A stretch of 10,511 nt of DNA from an uncultured Actinomycetes bacterium (GTDB lineage Bacteria; Actinomycetota; Thermoleophilia; Solirubrobacterales; Solirubrobacteraceae): NCBI GenBank assembly GCA_937888775.1, contig CALAQT010000203.1:1-10511 (forward strand). Direction: 5' to 3'. A model generated the notes under the pieces. The model made no database searches, was not told where the DNA came from, and saw only the letters and a program-made list of their open reading frames with translations. The number at the start of each line of letters is the position of its first letter. Position 1 is the stretch's first letter. A program made the translations under genes and the position numbers. This document shows, one piece after another, positions 1-6,156 of the stretch.

Positions 1-938
1 GGCATCCGCTTGAACAGCCCGAAGTCGAAGAACGCCATCCGGCCGTCGTCGAGCAGCATCGAGTTGCCGGGGTGGGGATCTCCGGAGAACTGACCGTGTC
101 GGTACAGGCAGCCGAAGTAGAACCGGAACAGCATCTCGCCGATCCGGTCGCGGTCGTCCTGGGGATAGCGCTTGAGCTTCTCAAAGCCGGTACCGCTCAC
201 GAACTCGCTGACCATCACTCGCTCACGGGAGAGCGAGGTGACGACCTCAGGGATGACGATGAACGGATGACCACGGAAGATCCGTGACAGCGCGCGCTGG
301 TTCTGGGCCTCGAGTTCGTAGTCGAGCTCCTCCTGGATCCTTGAGCGAATCTCGGCGCCGATCGCCTTGGGATCCATCCCCGGCGCGATCCGCTTGGCCA
401 GGCGCAGGATCAGCCCCAGGTTCTGCATATCCGCGCGCACCGCGGCAGCGACCCCCGGGTACTGCACCTTGACCGCGACCGGTCGTCCGCCCGGCAGCGT
501 GGCCCGGTAGACCTGGCCGATCGAGGCGGCGGCGATCGGCGTCTGGTCAAAGTCCTCGAACACCTCGGCGAGCGGGTCGTCGAGTTCCTCCTCGATCACC
601 TTGCGCATGTCCTTGAAGGTCACGGTCGGCGCCGCGTCGCGCAGCTCGGCCAGCTTGAGCTGGAACTCCTCCCGGTACTCCTCGGGCACCAGGCCGACGT
701 CGAGGAACGACATCACCTGGCCGATCTTCATCGCGGCACCCTTCATCGAGCCCAGCGCGGTGACGATCTGCTCGGCCGCCTCGACATGACGACGTTCGAG
801 CGCCGCCGAGCGCCCGTCCTTTGACCGTGTCACGTTCGCCGCCCGTGTACCAGCCTGGCGGATCGCCTGTCCCGCAGCCAATCCCCCGATCTTGGCCGTT
901 CGCCCCACGCGGGAGGTGGGGATCTTCTCGTTCGCCAC
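1..938 (-). CDS. ABC1/UbiB (AarF-like) atypical kinase family protein, C-terminus cut by window edge
   Basis: The first 312 codons are in the window; the rest lies beyond position 1. Family hallmarks appear in order: KIGQ at residues 71-74 (the KxGQ motif), the Ala-rich loop AAASIGQV at 136-143 replacing the usual Gly-rich loop, the ATP-site lysine K157 in VAVKVQYPG, an ELDYELEA segment at 204-211, DPHPGN at 287-292 and FFDFG with D305. These mark the UbiB/ADCK superfamily, whose members bind nucleotide and act as atypical kinases or ATPases, often supporting isoprenoid-lipid (quinone) metabolism; the substrate here cannot be told. GTG at 938 is chosen because an in-frame stop, which is the TAG of the upstream hydrolase, lies 12 bases before it. 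That spacing suggests one operon with the hydrolase. No strong ribosome binding site is visible. All key residues in the visible part are intact. Confidence 0.9.
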   Translation of the reverse strand, partial: MANEKIPTSRVGRTAKIGGLAAGQAIRQAGTRAANVTRSKDGRSAALERRHVEAAEQIVTALGSMKGAAMKIGQVMSFLDVGLVPEEYREEFQLKLAELRDAAPTVTFKDMRKVIEEELDDPLAEVFEDFDQTPIAAASIGQVYRATLPGGRPVAVKVQYPGVAAAVRADMQNLGLILRLAKRIAPGMDPKAIGAEIRSRIQEELDYELEAQNQRALSRIFRGHPFIVIPEVVTSLSRERVMVSEFVSGTGFEKLKRYPQDDRDRIGEMLFRFYFGCLYRHGQFSGDPHPGNSMLLDDGRMAFFDFGLFKRM

Positions 939-950
939 TGCTAGCCGATT

Positions 951-1700
951 CTACGCTGCGGTTCGCTGCACCTGAGAGCCCGGGACGATGTCGTCCGAGC
1001 CATCGGGCCAGCGCACCCAGGCCTTATGGCCCCCGTCGTAGTCGGCGCCGAGCAGGATCAGCGTCGCCGGCTCCCCGAACGCGGTGCAGGGCTCGTCACC
1101 CTGAGGATCCAGCCCGCGCCAGATCCGCACGAACGCGTTGCGCTCGAGCTCGTCGCCGACCGTGGTCGGATCGGTGTGCCCGGGATGGATCCGTGTCTGC
1201 GGCGCCAGGGTCAGCAGCGTCTCCATGATCGAGGCCTTCAGATCGGCGTAGCTGGTGGAGCCGGGGGCGCGCACCCCCCCGACGGAGCCCTTGAACAGCG
1301 TGTCGCCGGTGAACACGTCGCTGCCGTCGATCAGCAGCGAAAGCATCCCGGCGGTGTGGCCGGGGGTGTGCAGCGGTTCGATCGTGAGCGCGCCGGACTC
1401 GATCTTCTGCCCCGGTTCCATCGTGCCGGTGGCGCCGCTGACGAGCTCCCGCTCAAGCGGATGGATCAGCACCGGCGTTCCCGGGTAGCGCTCCAGGACC
1501 GCGTCGAGCTCGGCCACGTGATCGTGGTGGTGGTGGGTCAGCAGCACGTGGGTCAGCGTGAACTGCCCCCGGTGCAGGAACTCCAGCAGCGGCGCGACCG
1601 GTCCCCCGGCGTCGATCATCACGGCGTGGCCGCCGAGCTCGTCGGCGACGACGTAGGTGTTGGACAGCCACTGGTCGCTCATCGACCGTTCGACGATCAT
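951..1700 (-). CDS. MBL-fold metallo-hydrolase, glyoxalase II-like
   Basis: A 249-residue metallo-beta-lactamase-fold protein. The dinuclear metal site is complete: THHHHDH at 55-61 (H56, H58, D60, H61), H115 in HTPGH, D133 in TGDTLF and H175 in HPGH. This arrangement is typical of the glyoxalase II/persulfide dioxygenase branch, which hydrolyses thioesters such as S-lactoylglutathione, or in actinobacteria possibly other thiol adducts. After about residue 205 there is an extra 45-residue tail (Trp/Asp/Gly-rich, YDGGHKAWVRWPDGSD at 221-236) not part of the core fold; its role is unknown. Start: ATG at 1700 is preceded by TACGCT with 7 bases between, which suits a leaderless transcript; an internal ATG at 1682 (Met7) is the alternative. 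It diverges from a glyoxalase I gene, supporting a 2-oxoaldehyde detoxification role, and runs into the ABC1 gene 12 bases downstream. Confidence 0.9.
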   Translation of the reverse strand: MIVERSMSDQWLSNTYVVADELGGHAVMIDAGGPVAPLLEFLHRGQFTLTHVLLTHHHHDHVAELDAVLERYPGTPVLIHPLERELVSGATGTMEPGQKIESGALTIEPLHTPGHTAGMLSLLIDGSDVFTGDTLFKGSVGGVRAPGSTSYADLKASIMETLLTLAPQTRIHPGHTDPTTVGDELERNAFVRIWRGLDPQGDEPCTAFGEPATLILLGADYDGGHKAWVRWPDGSDDIVPGSQVQRTAA

Positions 1701-1707
1701 GTTCCAG

Positions 1708-1713
1708 AGCGTA
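1708..1713 (-). promoter_or_regulatory. putative -10 element of the metallo-hydrolase (leaderless)
   Basis: On the minus strand TACGCT matches the TANNNT pattern of actinobacterial -10 boxes and lies 7 bases upstream of the ATG at 1700, so transcription would start at or next to the start codon. No convincing -35 box is visible. Confidence 0.4.
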
Positions 1714-1719
1714 TCGGGG

Positions 1720-1725
1720 TAGGCT
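1720..1725 (+). promoter_or_regulatory. putative -10 element of glyoxalase I
   Basis: TAGGCT (TANNNT) lies 10 bases before the ATG at 1736, implying a leader of only a few bases. The same hexamer occurs at 6223-6228 upstream of the DUF1028 gene. No clear -35 box or ribosome binding site is seen. Confidence 0.4.
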
Positions 1726-1735
1726 TGCTGCAGAC

Positions 1736-2116
1736 ATGAGCCTGATCCACACCTGCTATCGGATTCTTGAGATCGACCGCTCGGTGAAGTTCTACGAGGC
1801 GCTCGGATTCGAGGAGAAGGGCCGACACCCGATCCGTGACGAGGCGATCAACGTCTTCATGGGCCTGCCTGAGGACGGTTCCAATCCCCGCTTGGAGCTG
1901 ACCTACAACATCGGCCACGACCAGCCCTACGAGATTGGCACCGGCTACGGGCACGTCGCGATCACCACGCCCGATCTCGACCAGGCCCTGCAGCGGCTGG
2001 CCGGGCAGGGGATCGAACCCGAGAAGCCGCCCTATACGGTCCGCGACGGTGGCTCGCGGCTGTGCTTCGTCCGCGATCCGGACGGCTACCGGATCGAACT
2101 GATCGAGCGCGACTGA
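1736..2116 (+). CDS. gloA: lactoylglutathione lyase / glyoxalase I family protein
   Basis: A 126-residue vicinal-oxygen-chelate protein that closely tracks proteobacterial GloA as I remember it: HTCYRI near the start, LELTYN in the middle, YGHVAIT, and FVRDPDGYRIELIER at the end. The four expected metal ligands are present at H5, E54, H73 and E121, matching the spacing of the nickel-dependent E. coli enzyme. The reaction is isomerisation of the hemithioacetal of methylglyoxal and a thiol to a thioester. In actinobacteria the thiol may be mycothiol or another compound rather than glutathione; the sequence does not settle this. The ATG at 1736 gives the natural N-terminus. A glyoxalase II-like gene diverges 35 bases upstream, and a small hypothetical gene follows after 18 bases, probably co-transcribed. 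Confidence 0.92.
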   Translation: MSLIHTCYRILEIDRSVKFYEALGFEEKGRHPIRDEAINVFMGLPEDGSNPRLELTYNIGHDQPYEIGTGYGHVAITTPDLDQALQRLAGQGIEPEKPPYTVRDGGSRLCFVRDPDGYRIELIERD

Positions 2117-2134
2117 GCTGGGGCCGGGTACGTC

Positions 2135-2473
2135 ATGGTCGACAGCGCGACGATGGGCAAACTGCTTCAGCGCTTCGCCCAGGGCGTCGCGGCCCACGAT
2201 CGTGAGAACCCAGAGCACCACACCTGGGGGATCGGGATGGCCCACTTCGATATCGAGCGGCTCGGATTCGACGAGGGTGAGGAGATTCTGCCCGGAATCG
2301 TGCTGCAGTCAGACGGCGGCGAGACCGGCAACTTCAGGATCCTGTGCGACGGCGACCACGGCACGGGCGTGGAAGAGGAAGAGGAAGAAGTCCTCGACGC
2401 GGTGGCCTCAGACGAGATCGCGGTGCCCGTCCACTCCCCGGGCGCACCGCCTCCGGTCCGACCGCCGCTGTAG
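2135..2473 (+). CDS. conserved-looking small hypothetical protein with an acidic run
   Basis: I do not recognise a named family. The 112-residue product has a compact, domain-like part at about 8-75 (KLLQRFAQGVAAHDRE, then WGIGMAHFDIERLGFDEGEEILPGI), a run of six glutamates at 80-85, and a Pro-rich tail ending in PPPVRPPL that may be disordered. Codon choice is GC-rich at third positions like its neighbours, which supports real coding, and it follows the glyoxalase I stop by only 18 bases in the same direction, so it is likely in that operon. ATG at 2135 has only a weak G-rich sequence upstream; ATG at 2153 (Met7) is an alternative. The GAAGAG-type repeat at about 2371-2390 that encodes the glutamates is a possible slippage site, so the C-terminal tail could be the product of a past frameshift. 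Confidence 0.65.
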   Translation: MVDSATMGKLLQRFAQGVAAHDRENPEHHTWGIGMAHFDIERLGFDEGEEILPGIVLQSDGGETGNFRILCDGDHGTGVEEEEEEVLDAVASDEIAVPVHSPGAPPPVRPPL

Positions 2474-2475
2474 CG

Positions 2476-2565
2476 GCTAGCCAGACCCCGTGCCGGAATG
2501 CCGGCCCGCGCGTGCGCCCGGCGAGTTAGCTAGGTAAGACCCGGTGCCGGAATGCCGGCCCGCGC
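2476..2565. repeat. direct repeat duplicating the 3' end of the ketopantoate reductase gene
   Basis: Positions 2483-2511 and 2537-2565 match over 29 bases with one mismatch (2489 C versus 2543 G), 54 bases apart. A further CTAG-containing match (GCTAG at 2476-2480 and at 2529-2533) extends the copy across the reductase stop codon with a 1-base indel. The right copy encodes the last residues of the reductase (AGIPAPGLT and stop); the left copy is non-coding for it. Each copy carries a short GCCGG-AATG-CCGGC hairpin. The repeat lies between two convergent genes. Confidence 0.85.
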
Positions 2566-3441
2566 CGCCACCCGCTCCGCCAGCCACTGCACGGTCGGGC
2601 AGCGCAGCCCATTGCGCGCGCCCGCGCGCAGGACCGCGCCGGCGATCGCGTCGAGCTCGGGCTCGCGTCCGGAGGCGATGTCGCGCTGCATCGAGGAGCC
2701 CAGCTCCGCGTGAGCCTGCTCGAGCTCCGCCAGTGTGTCGCCGGCCCGCAGCCGGGCTCCGTCGGCATTGGCGACGGCGACCGTCTCGGCAATCGCGCCG
2801 TCGAGCGCCGAGCGCCAGCGCGGGTCGCTGCGGACAAAGCCGATCGGGCGATCGCTGGCGCTGGTGGTCAGCGCGAGCGCATTCAACCGCGCGAGCTTTG
2901 ACCACAGCACCTGGCGCTCGTTGGTGCCGATCCGGACCTGGATCCCAGTCCTCTCCAACGTCGAGCCCAGCGCGGCGAGGCGAGCGCCGAGCGCCGGTTC
3001 ATCGGCGGCCAGGTCGATCTGCGCTGCCGGGCTCGTCTGCACGATCTCGCCCGGGCTGGGCCGGTCCGATTCGATCCGGATCACGCCGACGGCGACCGAC
3101 GACTGACCGAAGCGCGACCGCAGCAGCTCCATGTGCTCCAGTCCGTTCAGGAGCGGCACGACCAGCCCCGGAGCCGACTGCACCCGTCCGAGCGCGGCCG
3201 CCAGCCCCGTCGCCTTGGTCGCGACGATCAAACTGTCGACATCCTCGGTCAGCAGCGGCTCACAACGCGCCCGGGCCGTGAACGAGCCGAGCGCCGCGCT
3301 GTGGACCGAGAACCCGCGGGCGGCAATCAAGGCTGCCGTCTGATCGCGGGCGATCACGATCACATCGGCTCCGGAGCGTGCCAGCGCCGCAGCGACAAAC
3401 CCGCCGACTCCTCCCGGGCCGAGAACGGCGATCGTGGACAC
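2530..3441 (-). CDS. panE: 2-dehydropantoate 2-reductase (ketopantoate reductase) family protein
   Basis: A 303-residue protein, normal for the family. The N-terminal Rossmann domain begins at once with the NAD(P)-binding loop GPGGVGG at 8-14; ATKATG with K76 and LLNGLEH with N99 follow. The C-terminal helical domain has WSKLARLNALALTT at 180-193 (catalytic-type K182, N187) and the family end motif SSMQRDIASGREPELDAIAGAV at 249-270 with E262. The reaction is NADPH-dependent reduction of ketopantoate to pantoate in pantothenate/CoA synthesis, although many PanE-like paralogues have other 2-oxo acid substrates. The asparagine after K182 is five residues on instead of the four I recall for E. 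coli, a small departure. The start is GTG at 3441, giving the standard N-terminus. It lies 28 bases after the TetR gene in the same direction; no other pantothenate gene is in the window, so the role is uncertain. Confidence 0.85.
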   Translation of the reverse strand: MSTIAVLGPGGVGGFVAAALARSGADVIVIARDQTAALIAARGFSVHSAALGSFTARARCEPLLTEDVDSLIVATKATGLAAALGRVQSAPGLVVPLLNGLEHMELLRSRFGQSSVAVGVIRIESDRPSPGEIVQTSPAAQIDLAADEPALGARLAALGSTLERTGIQVRIGTNERQVLWSKLARLNALALTTSASDRPIGFVRSDPRWRSALDGAIAETVAVANADGARLRAGDTLAELEQAHAELGSSMQRDIASGREPELDAIAGAVLRAGARNGLRCPTVQWLAERVAARAGIPAPGLT

Positions 3442-3469
3442 GGCGCAAATCTGCCAGAAGCAGGTTGGC

Positions 3470-4384
3470 TCAGCCTACGCGGCCCGTGCGGCGCAGCTGT
3501 GCCCAGGCCGCGCGCGCTTGCCTGAGCGCCTTGACCACCTGCGCCCGGGCATCCTCGGCGGCCCGCGCGGCGTCGAGCAGCTGTTGCCGGGAGCGGCGGC
3601 CGTGGGTGAGCAGGTTGAAGGACCACAGTCCGGTCTCCAGCAGCCGGGCGGCACGGTCGAGGTCGGCCACCACCGCCTCACGCAGCTCGGGGCCGCGCAG
3701 GCCGGCCTCGATGTGGTGTACGCGTGATTGAAACGCCACTCTCGCCAGGCCGGCCAGCGCGTGGCCGGCGACCATCGGCTCAGGGTCACGCGGGTCCACC
3801 TCCGCGCCGGCGGCCAGTTCCTCGCGCGCCACCTGCGCCAAACGATCGTGGATCTCCAGCCAGGCGGCGCGCAACGAGGGATTGGAGTCGACCATGTCGG
3901 CGAAGGCCGGGGTGAACGCGATCAACTCGTCAGGCGCCTGGTCGAAGCGCCCCATGTCGGCCTTGATCGCCCGCACCACCGCTTCGGTCAGTGACTCGTC
4001 CCGGCGCCGCTCGCGCAGCGCCCGGGCCAGCTCCTCGATCGCTTCGTCGGCCGTGTCGAGGACGAGCGACTCCTTGGTCGGGAAGTAGTTGTAGATCGTC
4101 TTCTCCGACACGCCGACCCGGTCGGCGACCTCCGATACGCGCACGTTGTCAAAGCCCCGCGCCGCGAACATCACCGTCGCGGCATCCGAGATCAGCTGGC
4201 GGGTGATTCGCCGTTTGCGCTCGCGCAGCCCCTCATCGGGATCTCGGCTGCGATGCCAGGCGTTCTGCGCGCAGCGAGCCTGGCGCATCAACTCGGCCAT
4301 GCGCTCCCCTGCCTCCTCGGAGATCAGGCGGTCCAGTACGTCGTCGCCGAGGCCCTCGGCTTCGACGCGATTTTGAGGGTTCAT
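3470..4384 (-). CDS. TetR/AcrR family transcriptional regulator, unusually long
   Basis: The DNA-binding domain lies at about residues 55-102: RKRRITRQLISDAATVMFAARGFDNVRVSEVADRVGVSEKTIYNYFPTKESLV. It contains the typical helix-turn-helix and the diagnostic YNYFPTKE. The ligand-binding helical region follows to about 255. At 304 residues it is longer than the usual 190-220: about 50 residues precede the DNA-binding domain and a basic helical tail (about 262-304) follows. ATG at 4384 is the longest plausible start; Met29 or Met33 would shorten the extension. The gene diverges from a DrrA/DrrB-type exporter across 93 bases, the classic arrangement for a repressor of an efflux pump, so local control of that pump and of itself is likely. 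It is followed by the ketopantoate reductase gene 28 bases on. No ligand can be predicted. Confidence 0.88.
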   Translation of the reverse strand: MNPQNRVEAEGLGDDVLDRLISEEAGERMAELMRQARCAQNAWHRSRDPDEGLRERKRRITRQLISDAATVMFAARGFDNVRVSEVADRVGVSEKTIYNYFPTKESLVLDTADEAIEELARALRERRRDESLTEAVVRAIKADMGRFDQAPDELIAFTPAFADMVDSNPSLRAAWLEIHDRLAQVAREELAAGAEVDPRDPEPMVAGHALAGLARVAFQSRVHHIEAGLRGPELREAVVADLDRAARLLETGLWSFNLLTHGRRSRQQLLDAARAAEDARAQVVKALRQARAAWAQLRRTGRVG

Positions 4385-4440
4385 GCGCTCAGTGTTGTGG
4401 TCGCCGGCAGTCTTAGCAGAAGGATACCGGAAAGATTCAC

Positions 4441-4469
4441 TTGCAGAATTCTTACAGGAAGTGTATTTT
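4441..4469 (+). promoter_or_regulatory. promoter of the DrrAB-type exporter
   Basis: TTGCAG at 4441-4446 and TATTTT at 4464-4469 are separated by exactly 17 bases, close to the consensus of the main sigma factor. The -10 box lies 8 bases before the ATG at 4478, so the transcript is near leaderless. The stretch is much more AT-rich than its surroundings, as expected of a regulated promoter. Confidence 0.6.
4453..4465. promoter_or_regulatory. candidate TetR operator
   Basis: TACA-GGAAG-TGTA forms a 13-base interrupted palindrome that overlaps the first two bases of the -10 box and sits in the spacer of the exporter promoter. A looser symmetry, CACTT at 4438-4442 with AAGTG at 4459-4463, surrounds it. 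Binding here would block the promoter. That the divergent TetR protein binds it is inference. Confidence 0.4.
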
Positions 4470-4477
4470 TACCCTTT

Positions 4478-4558
4478 ATGACAGATCGAGCGATTCAAAC
4501 CGAGGGACTGACGAAGCGTTTCGGCGAGTTCGTGGCCGTCCAGGACCTCAACCTCTAG
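4478..4558 (+). pseudogene. severed N-terminal piece of the DrrA-type ABC ATPase
   Basis: From ATG 4478 the frame reads MTDRAIQTEGLTKRFGEFVAVQDLNL and then stops at two consecutive TAG codons (4556-4561). This is clearly the start of an ABC ATPase: EGLTKRFG carries the aromatic A-loop residue that stacks on the adenine of ATP. The same frame continues without any shift after the two stops as VEIGSVMALLGPNGAGKT, which is the next strand and Walker A. The window's other genes also use TAG as their stop (five of them), so reassignment of TAG is not supported. The break is either real gene damage or a sequencing or assembly error. Confidence 0.8.
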
Positions 4559-4564
4559 TAGGTC
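4556..4564 (+). other. tandem in-frame TAG TAG interruption
   Basis: Two adjacent amber codons followed by GTC. In related ATPases, as I remember them, a motif like DLNL is separated from the Gly of GSV by two residues; removing these nine bases would give DLNLEIGSVMALLGP, exactly that spacing. A 9-base insertion is therefore a simpler explanation than two point mutations. Short inverted sequences flank it (GACCT at 4544-4548, AGGTC at 4560-4564). Confidence 0.6.
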
Positions 4565-4579
4565 GAGATCGGCAGCGTC

Positions 4580-5452
4580 ATGGCGCTGCTGGGCCCCAAC
4601 GGAGCCGGCAAGACGACCACCGTGCGGATGCTGGCGACCCTGCTGGCGCCCGATGCCGGCCGGGCCAGCGTCGGCGGACACGACGTCGTGGCCGAGGCCG
4701 CGCGGGTGCGCGAGTTGATCTCGCTGACGGGCCAGTTCGCGGCGCTTGACAAGAACCTGACCGCGCGGGAGAACCTGGTGCTGATGGCCCAGCTGCGCGG
4801 CCGACGCCGCCGCGACGCCCATCGGGTCGCCGACGAGCTGATCGAGCGCTTCGACGTGGTCGCGATTGGAGGCCGGCTGGTCAAGAACCTGTCCGGCGGC
4901 GAGCGGCGTCGCGTCGACCTGGCCGCCGGTCTGATCGACCGTCCCCACGTGCTGGTGCTCGATGAGCCGACGGCCGGGCTTGACCCCCGCAGCCGCCAGG
5001 TCGTCTGGTCGACGATTCGTGAGCTCGTCGCCGACGGCGTGACGCTGTTGCTGACCACGCAGTATCTGCAGGAGGCCGACGGGCTGGCCGACCGGGTAGT
5101 GCTGATCGACCGCGGTCGTGAGGTGGCGGCCGGGAGCCCGACGCAGCTCAAGGCGCAGGTCGGTCAGCAGCGGGTTGACGTGATCGCCGCCGATGCCGCC
5201 GGCTTTGAGCGGCTCGTCGCCCTGTTGGGCGAACGCTTTGCGATCACCCCCGCGAACGAGCAGCGCACGGTTTCGGTCGCCGCGCCGGAGGAGGCGGCCG
5301 ATCTGGCACGGGTCGCGGCGGCGGTCGATCAGGCCCAGATCGAGGTCGACGAGATCGCTCTGCGACGCCCAACGCTCGACGACGCCTTCCTGGCGCTGAC
5401 CGGGCACGCCAGTCACTCGCAATCCACGCCGGCCGAGGAGGTAGCCGCGTGA
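4580..5452 (+). CDS. DrrA-type daunorubicin-resistance-family ABC transporter ATP-binding protein, 5'-truncated frame
   Basis: The open frame after the two TAG codons begins at ATG 4580 and encodes 290 residues: Walker A GPNGAGKTT at 5-13, Q-loop Q52, signature LSGGE at 104-108, Walker B VLVLDEP at 124-130 with catalytic E129, and LLTTQYLQEAD at 157-167, where Q161 replaces the usual switch histidine, as is normal for DrrA relatives. The C-terminal extension ending in DDAFLALTGH is also typical of this subfamily. Such proteins power efflux of drugs or lipids through a DrrB-type permease. If translated from 4580 the product would lack the first beta strand and the A-loop (see 4478-4558), and no good ribosome binding site precedes this ATG, so function is doubtful. 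The stop overlaps the permease start (GTGA), giving translational coupling. Confidence 0.85.
   Translation: MALLGPNGAGKTTTVRMLATLLAPDAGRASVGGHDVVAEAARVRELISLTGQFAALDKNLTARENLVLMAQLRGRRRRDAHRVADELIERFDVVAIGGRLVKNLSGGERRRVDLAAGLIDRPHVLVLDEPTAGLDPRSRQVVWSTIRELVADGVTLLLTTQYLQEADGLADRVVLIDRGREVAAGSPTQLKAQVGQQRVDVIAADAAGFERLVALLGERFAITPANEQRTVSVAAPEEAADLARVAAAVDQAQIEVDEIALRRPTLDDAFLALTGHASHSQSTPAEEVAA
5435..5441 (+). promoter_or_regulatory. strong ribosome binding site of the permease
   Basis: GAGGAGG lies 7 bases before the GTG at 5449, inside the end of the ATPase gene. It fixes the GTG as the permease start and is the clearest Shine-Dalgarno sequence in the window. Confidence 0.75.
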
Positions 5453-6156
5453 GCTCGATCGCGTCCACCCAGGTTCGTCCCGCATACCGATCGCGCTCCG
5501 GCGGCCCCGCGCGCTTCGTACGCGACACGCTGCTGCTGACCGCCCGCAGCCTGCGGGCGATCCCTCGCGTCCCCGAGCGGCTGCTCGACGTCGGAGCCGG
5601 CACGGCCACCTCCAGCGACATGTCCGAAGGGGTGATCGATCGCTTTCGCTCGATGCCGATCGGCCGCCTGTCGATCATCAGCGGCCAGGTGATGGGTCAG
5701 TTCTGTGAGCAGGTGCTTGGGATGGTGCTGACGGTCGCCTTTGGCCTGCTGCTGGGCTGGAGCCCGCACGTAACGGCGGTCCACGCACTCGAGCTTGTGG
5801 CCCTGATGGCGTTCGGGATGGTGGCCTTCACCTGGGCCGGAGTGCTGTTCGGAATGCTGGTCCGCTCGCCCGACGCCGTGCAGGGGATGGGCTTCATCGT
5901 GATCCTGCCGCTGACCTTCATGGCGGGGACGTTCGTGCCGATTGCCGGGATGGACGCCGTCCCCCGGGCAATCGCGCAGTGGGATCCGATCTCGGCGCTC
6001 GTCGCCGCCGTGCGGAGCTTGACGCAGGGAGTCCACACCGGCGGGTCCTGGCAGCTCGATCACCCCGAGCTGGCAATGGCGCTATGGTGCCTCCTGATCC
6101 TGGCGGTCTGCGTACCGCTGGCGTTGCGGCGCTTCAACCGCACGCTGGCCGGATGA
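5449..6156 (+). CDS. DrrB-type ABC-2 permease with an apparent in-frame internal deletion
   Basis: A 235-residue ABC-2 type membrane protein, overlapping the ATPase stop by 4 bases. The N-terminal cytosolic part TARSLRAIPRVPERLLDV (31-48) and the DMSEGVIDRFRSMP loop (57-70) are typical of DrrB. In relatives about 50 residues carrying the first membrane helix and most of the second separate these two motifs; here only nine residues (GAGTATSSD-like) remain. Four membrane segments are left: about 84-103, 113-138, 146-166 and 207-226, against the usual six. The reading frame is preserved across the junction. With the stops in the partner ATPase this points to a decaying exporter. The expected family layout is from memory, not an alignment. 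No substrate can be assigned. Confidence 0.85.
   Translation: MSSIASTQVRPAYRSRSGGPARFVRDTLLLTARSLRAIPRVPERLLDVGAGTATSSDMSEGVIDRFRSMPIGRLSIISGQVMGQFCEQVLGMVLTVAFGLLLGWSPHVTAVHALELVALMAFGMVAFTWAGVLFGMLVRSPDAVQGMGFIVILPLTFMAGTFVPIAGMDAVPRAIAQWDPISALVAAVRSLTQGVHTGGSWQLDHPELAMALWCLLILAVCVPLALRRFNRTLAG

Noticed and set aside
1697..2245. Minus-strand frame of 182 residues over glyoxalase I
   Set aside because: It lies antisense to a clear glyoxalase I gene with all metal ligands and shows no domain of its own.
2544..2565. GCCGG-AATG-CCGGC as the terminator of the reductase gene
   Set aside because: The stem is only five bases, lies inside the coding region, and no T tract follows.
4478..4558. Regulatory leader peptide for the ABC ATPase
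   Set aside because: The 26 residues are homologous to the start of the ATPase domain itself, so this is a severed gene start and not an unrelated leader.
4478..5452. TAG read as a sense codon (code change or pyrrolysine-like recoding)
   Set aside because: Five other genes in the window end in TAG at sensible family lengths, and the two codons are adjacent at a place where the family needs no extra residues.
4469..5485. Minus-strand frame of 338 residues over the ABC ATPase
   Set aside because: It is the Gln/His/Arg-rich shadow of a strongly recognisable ATPase.
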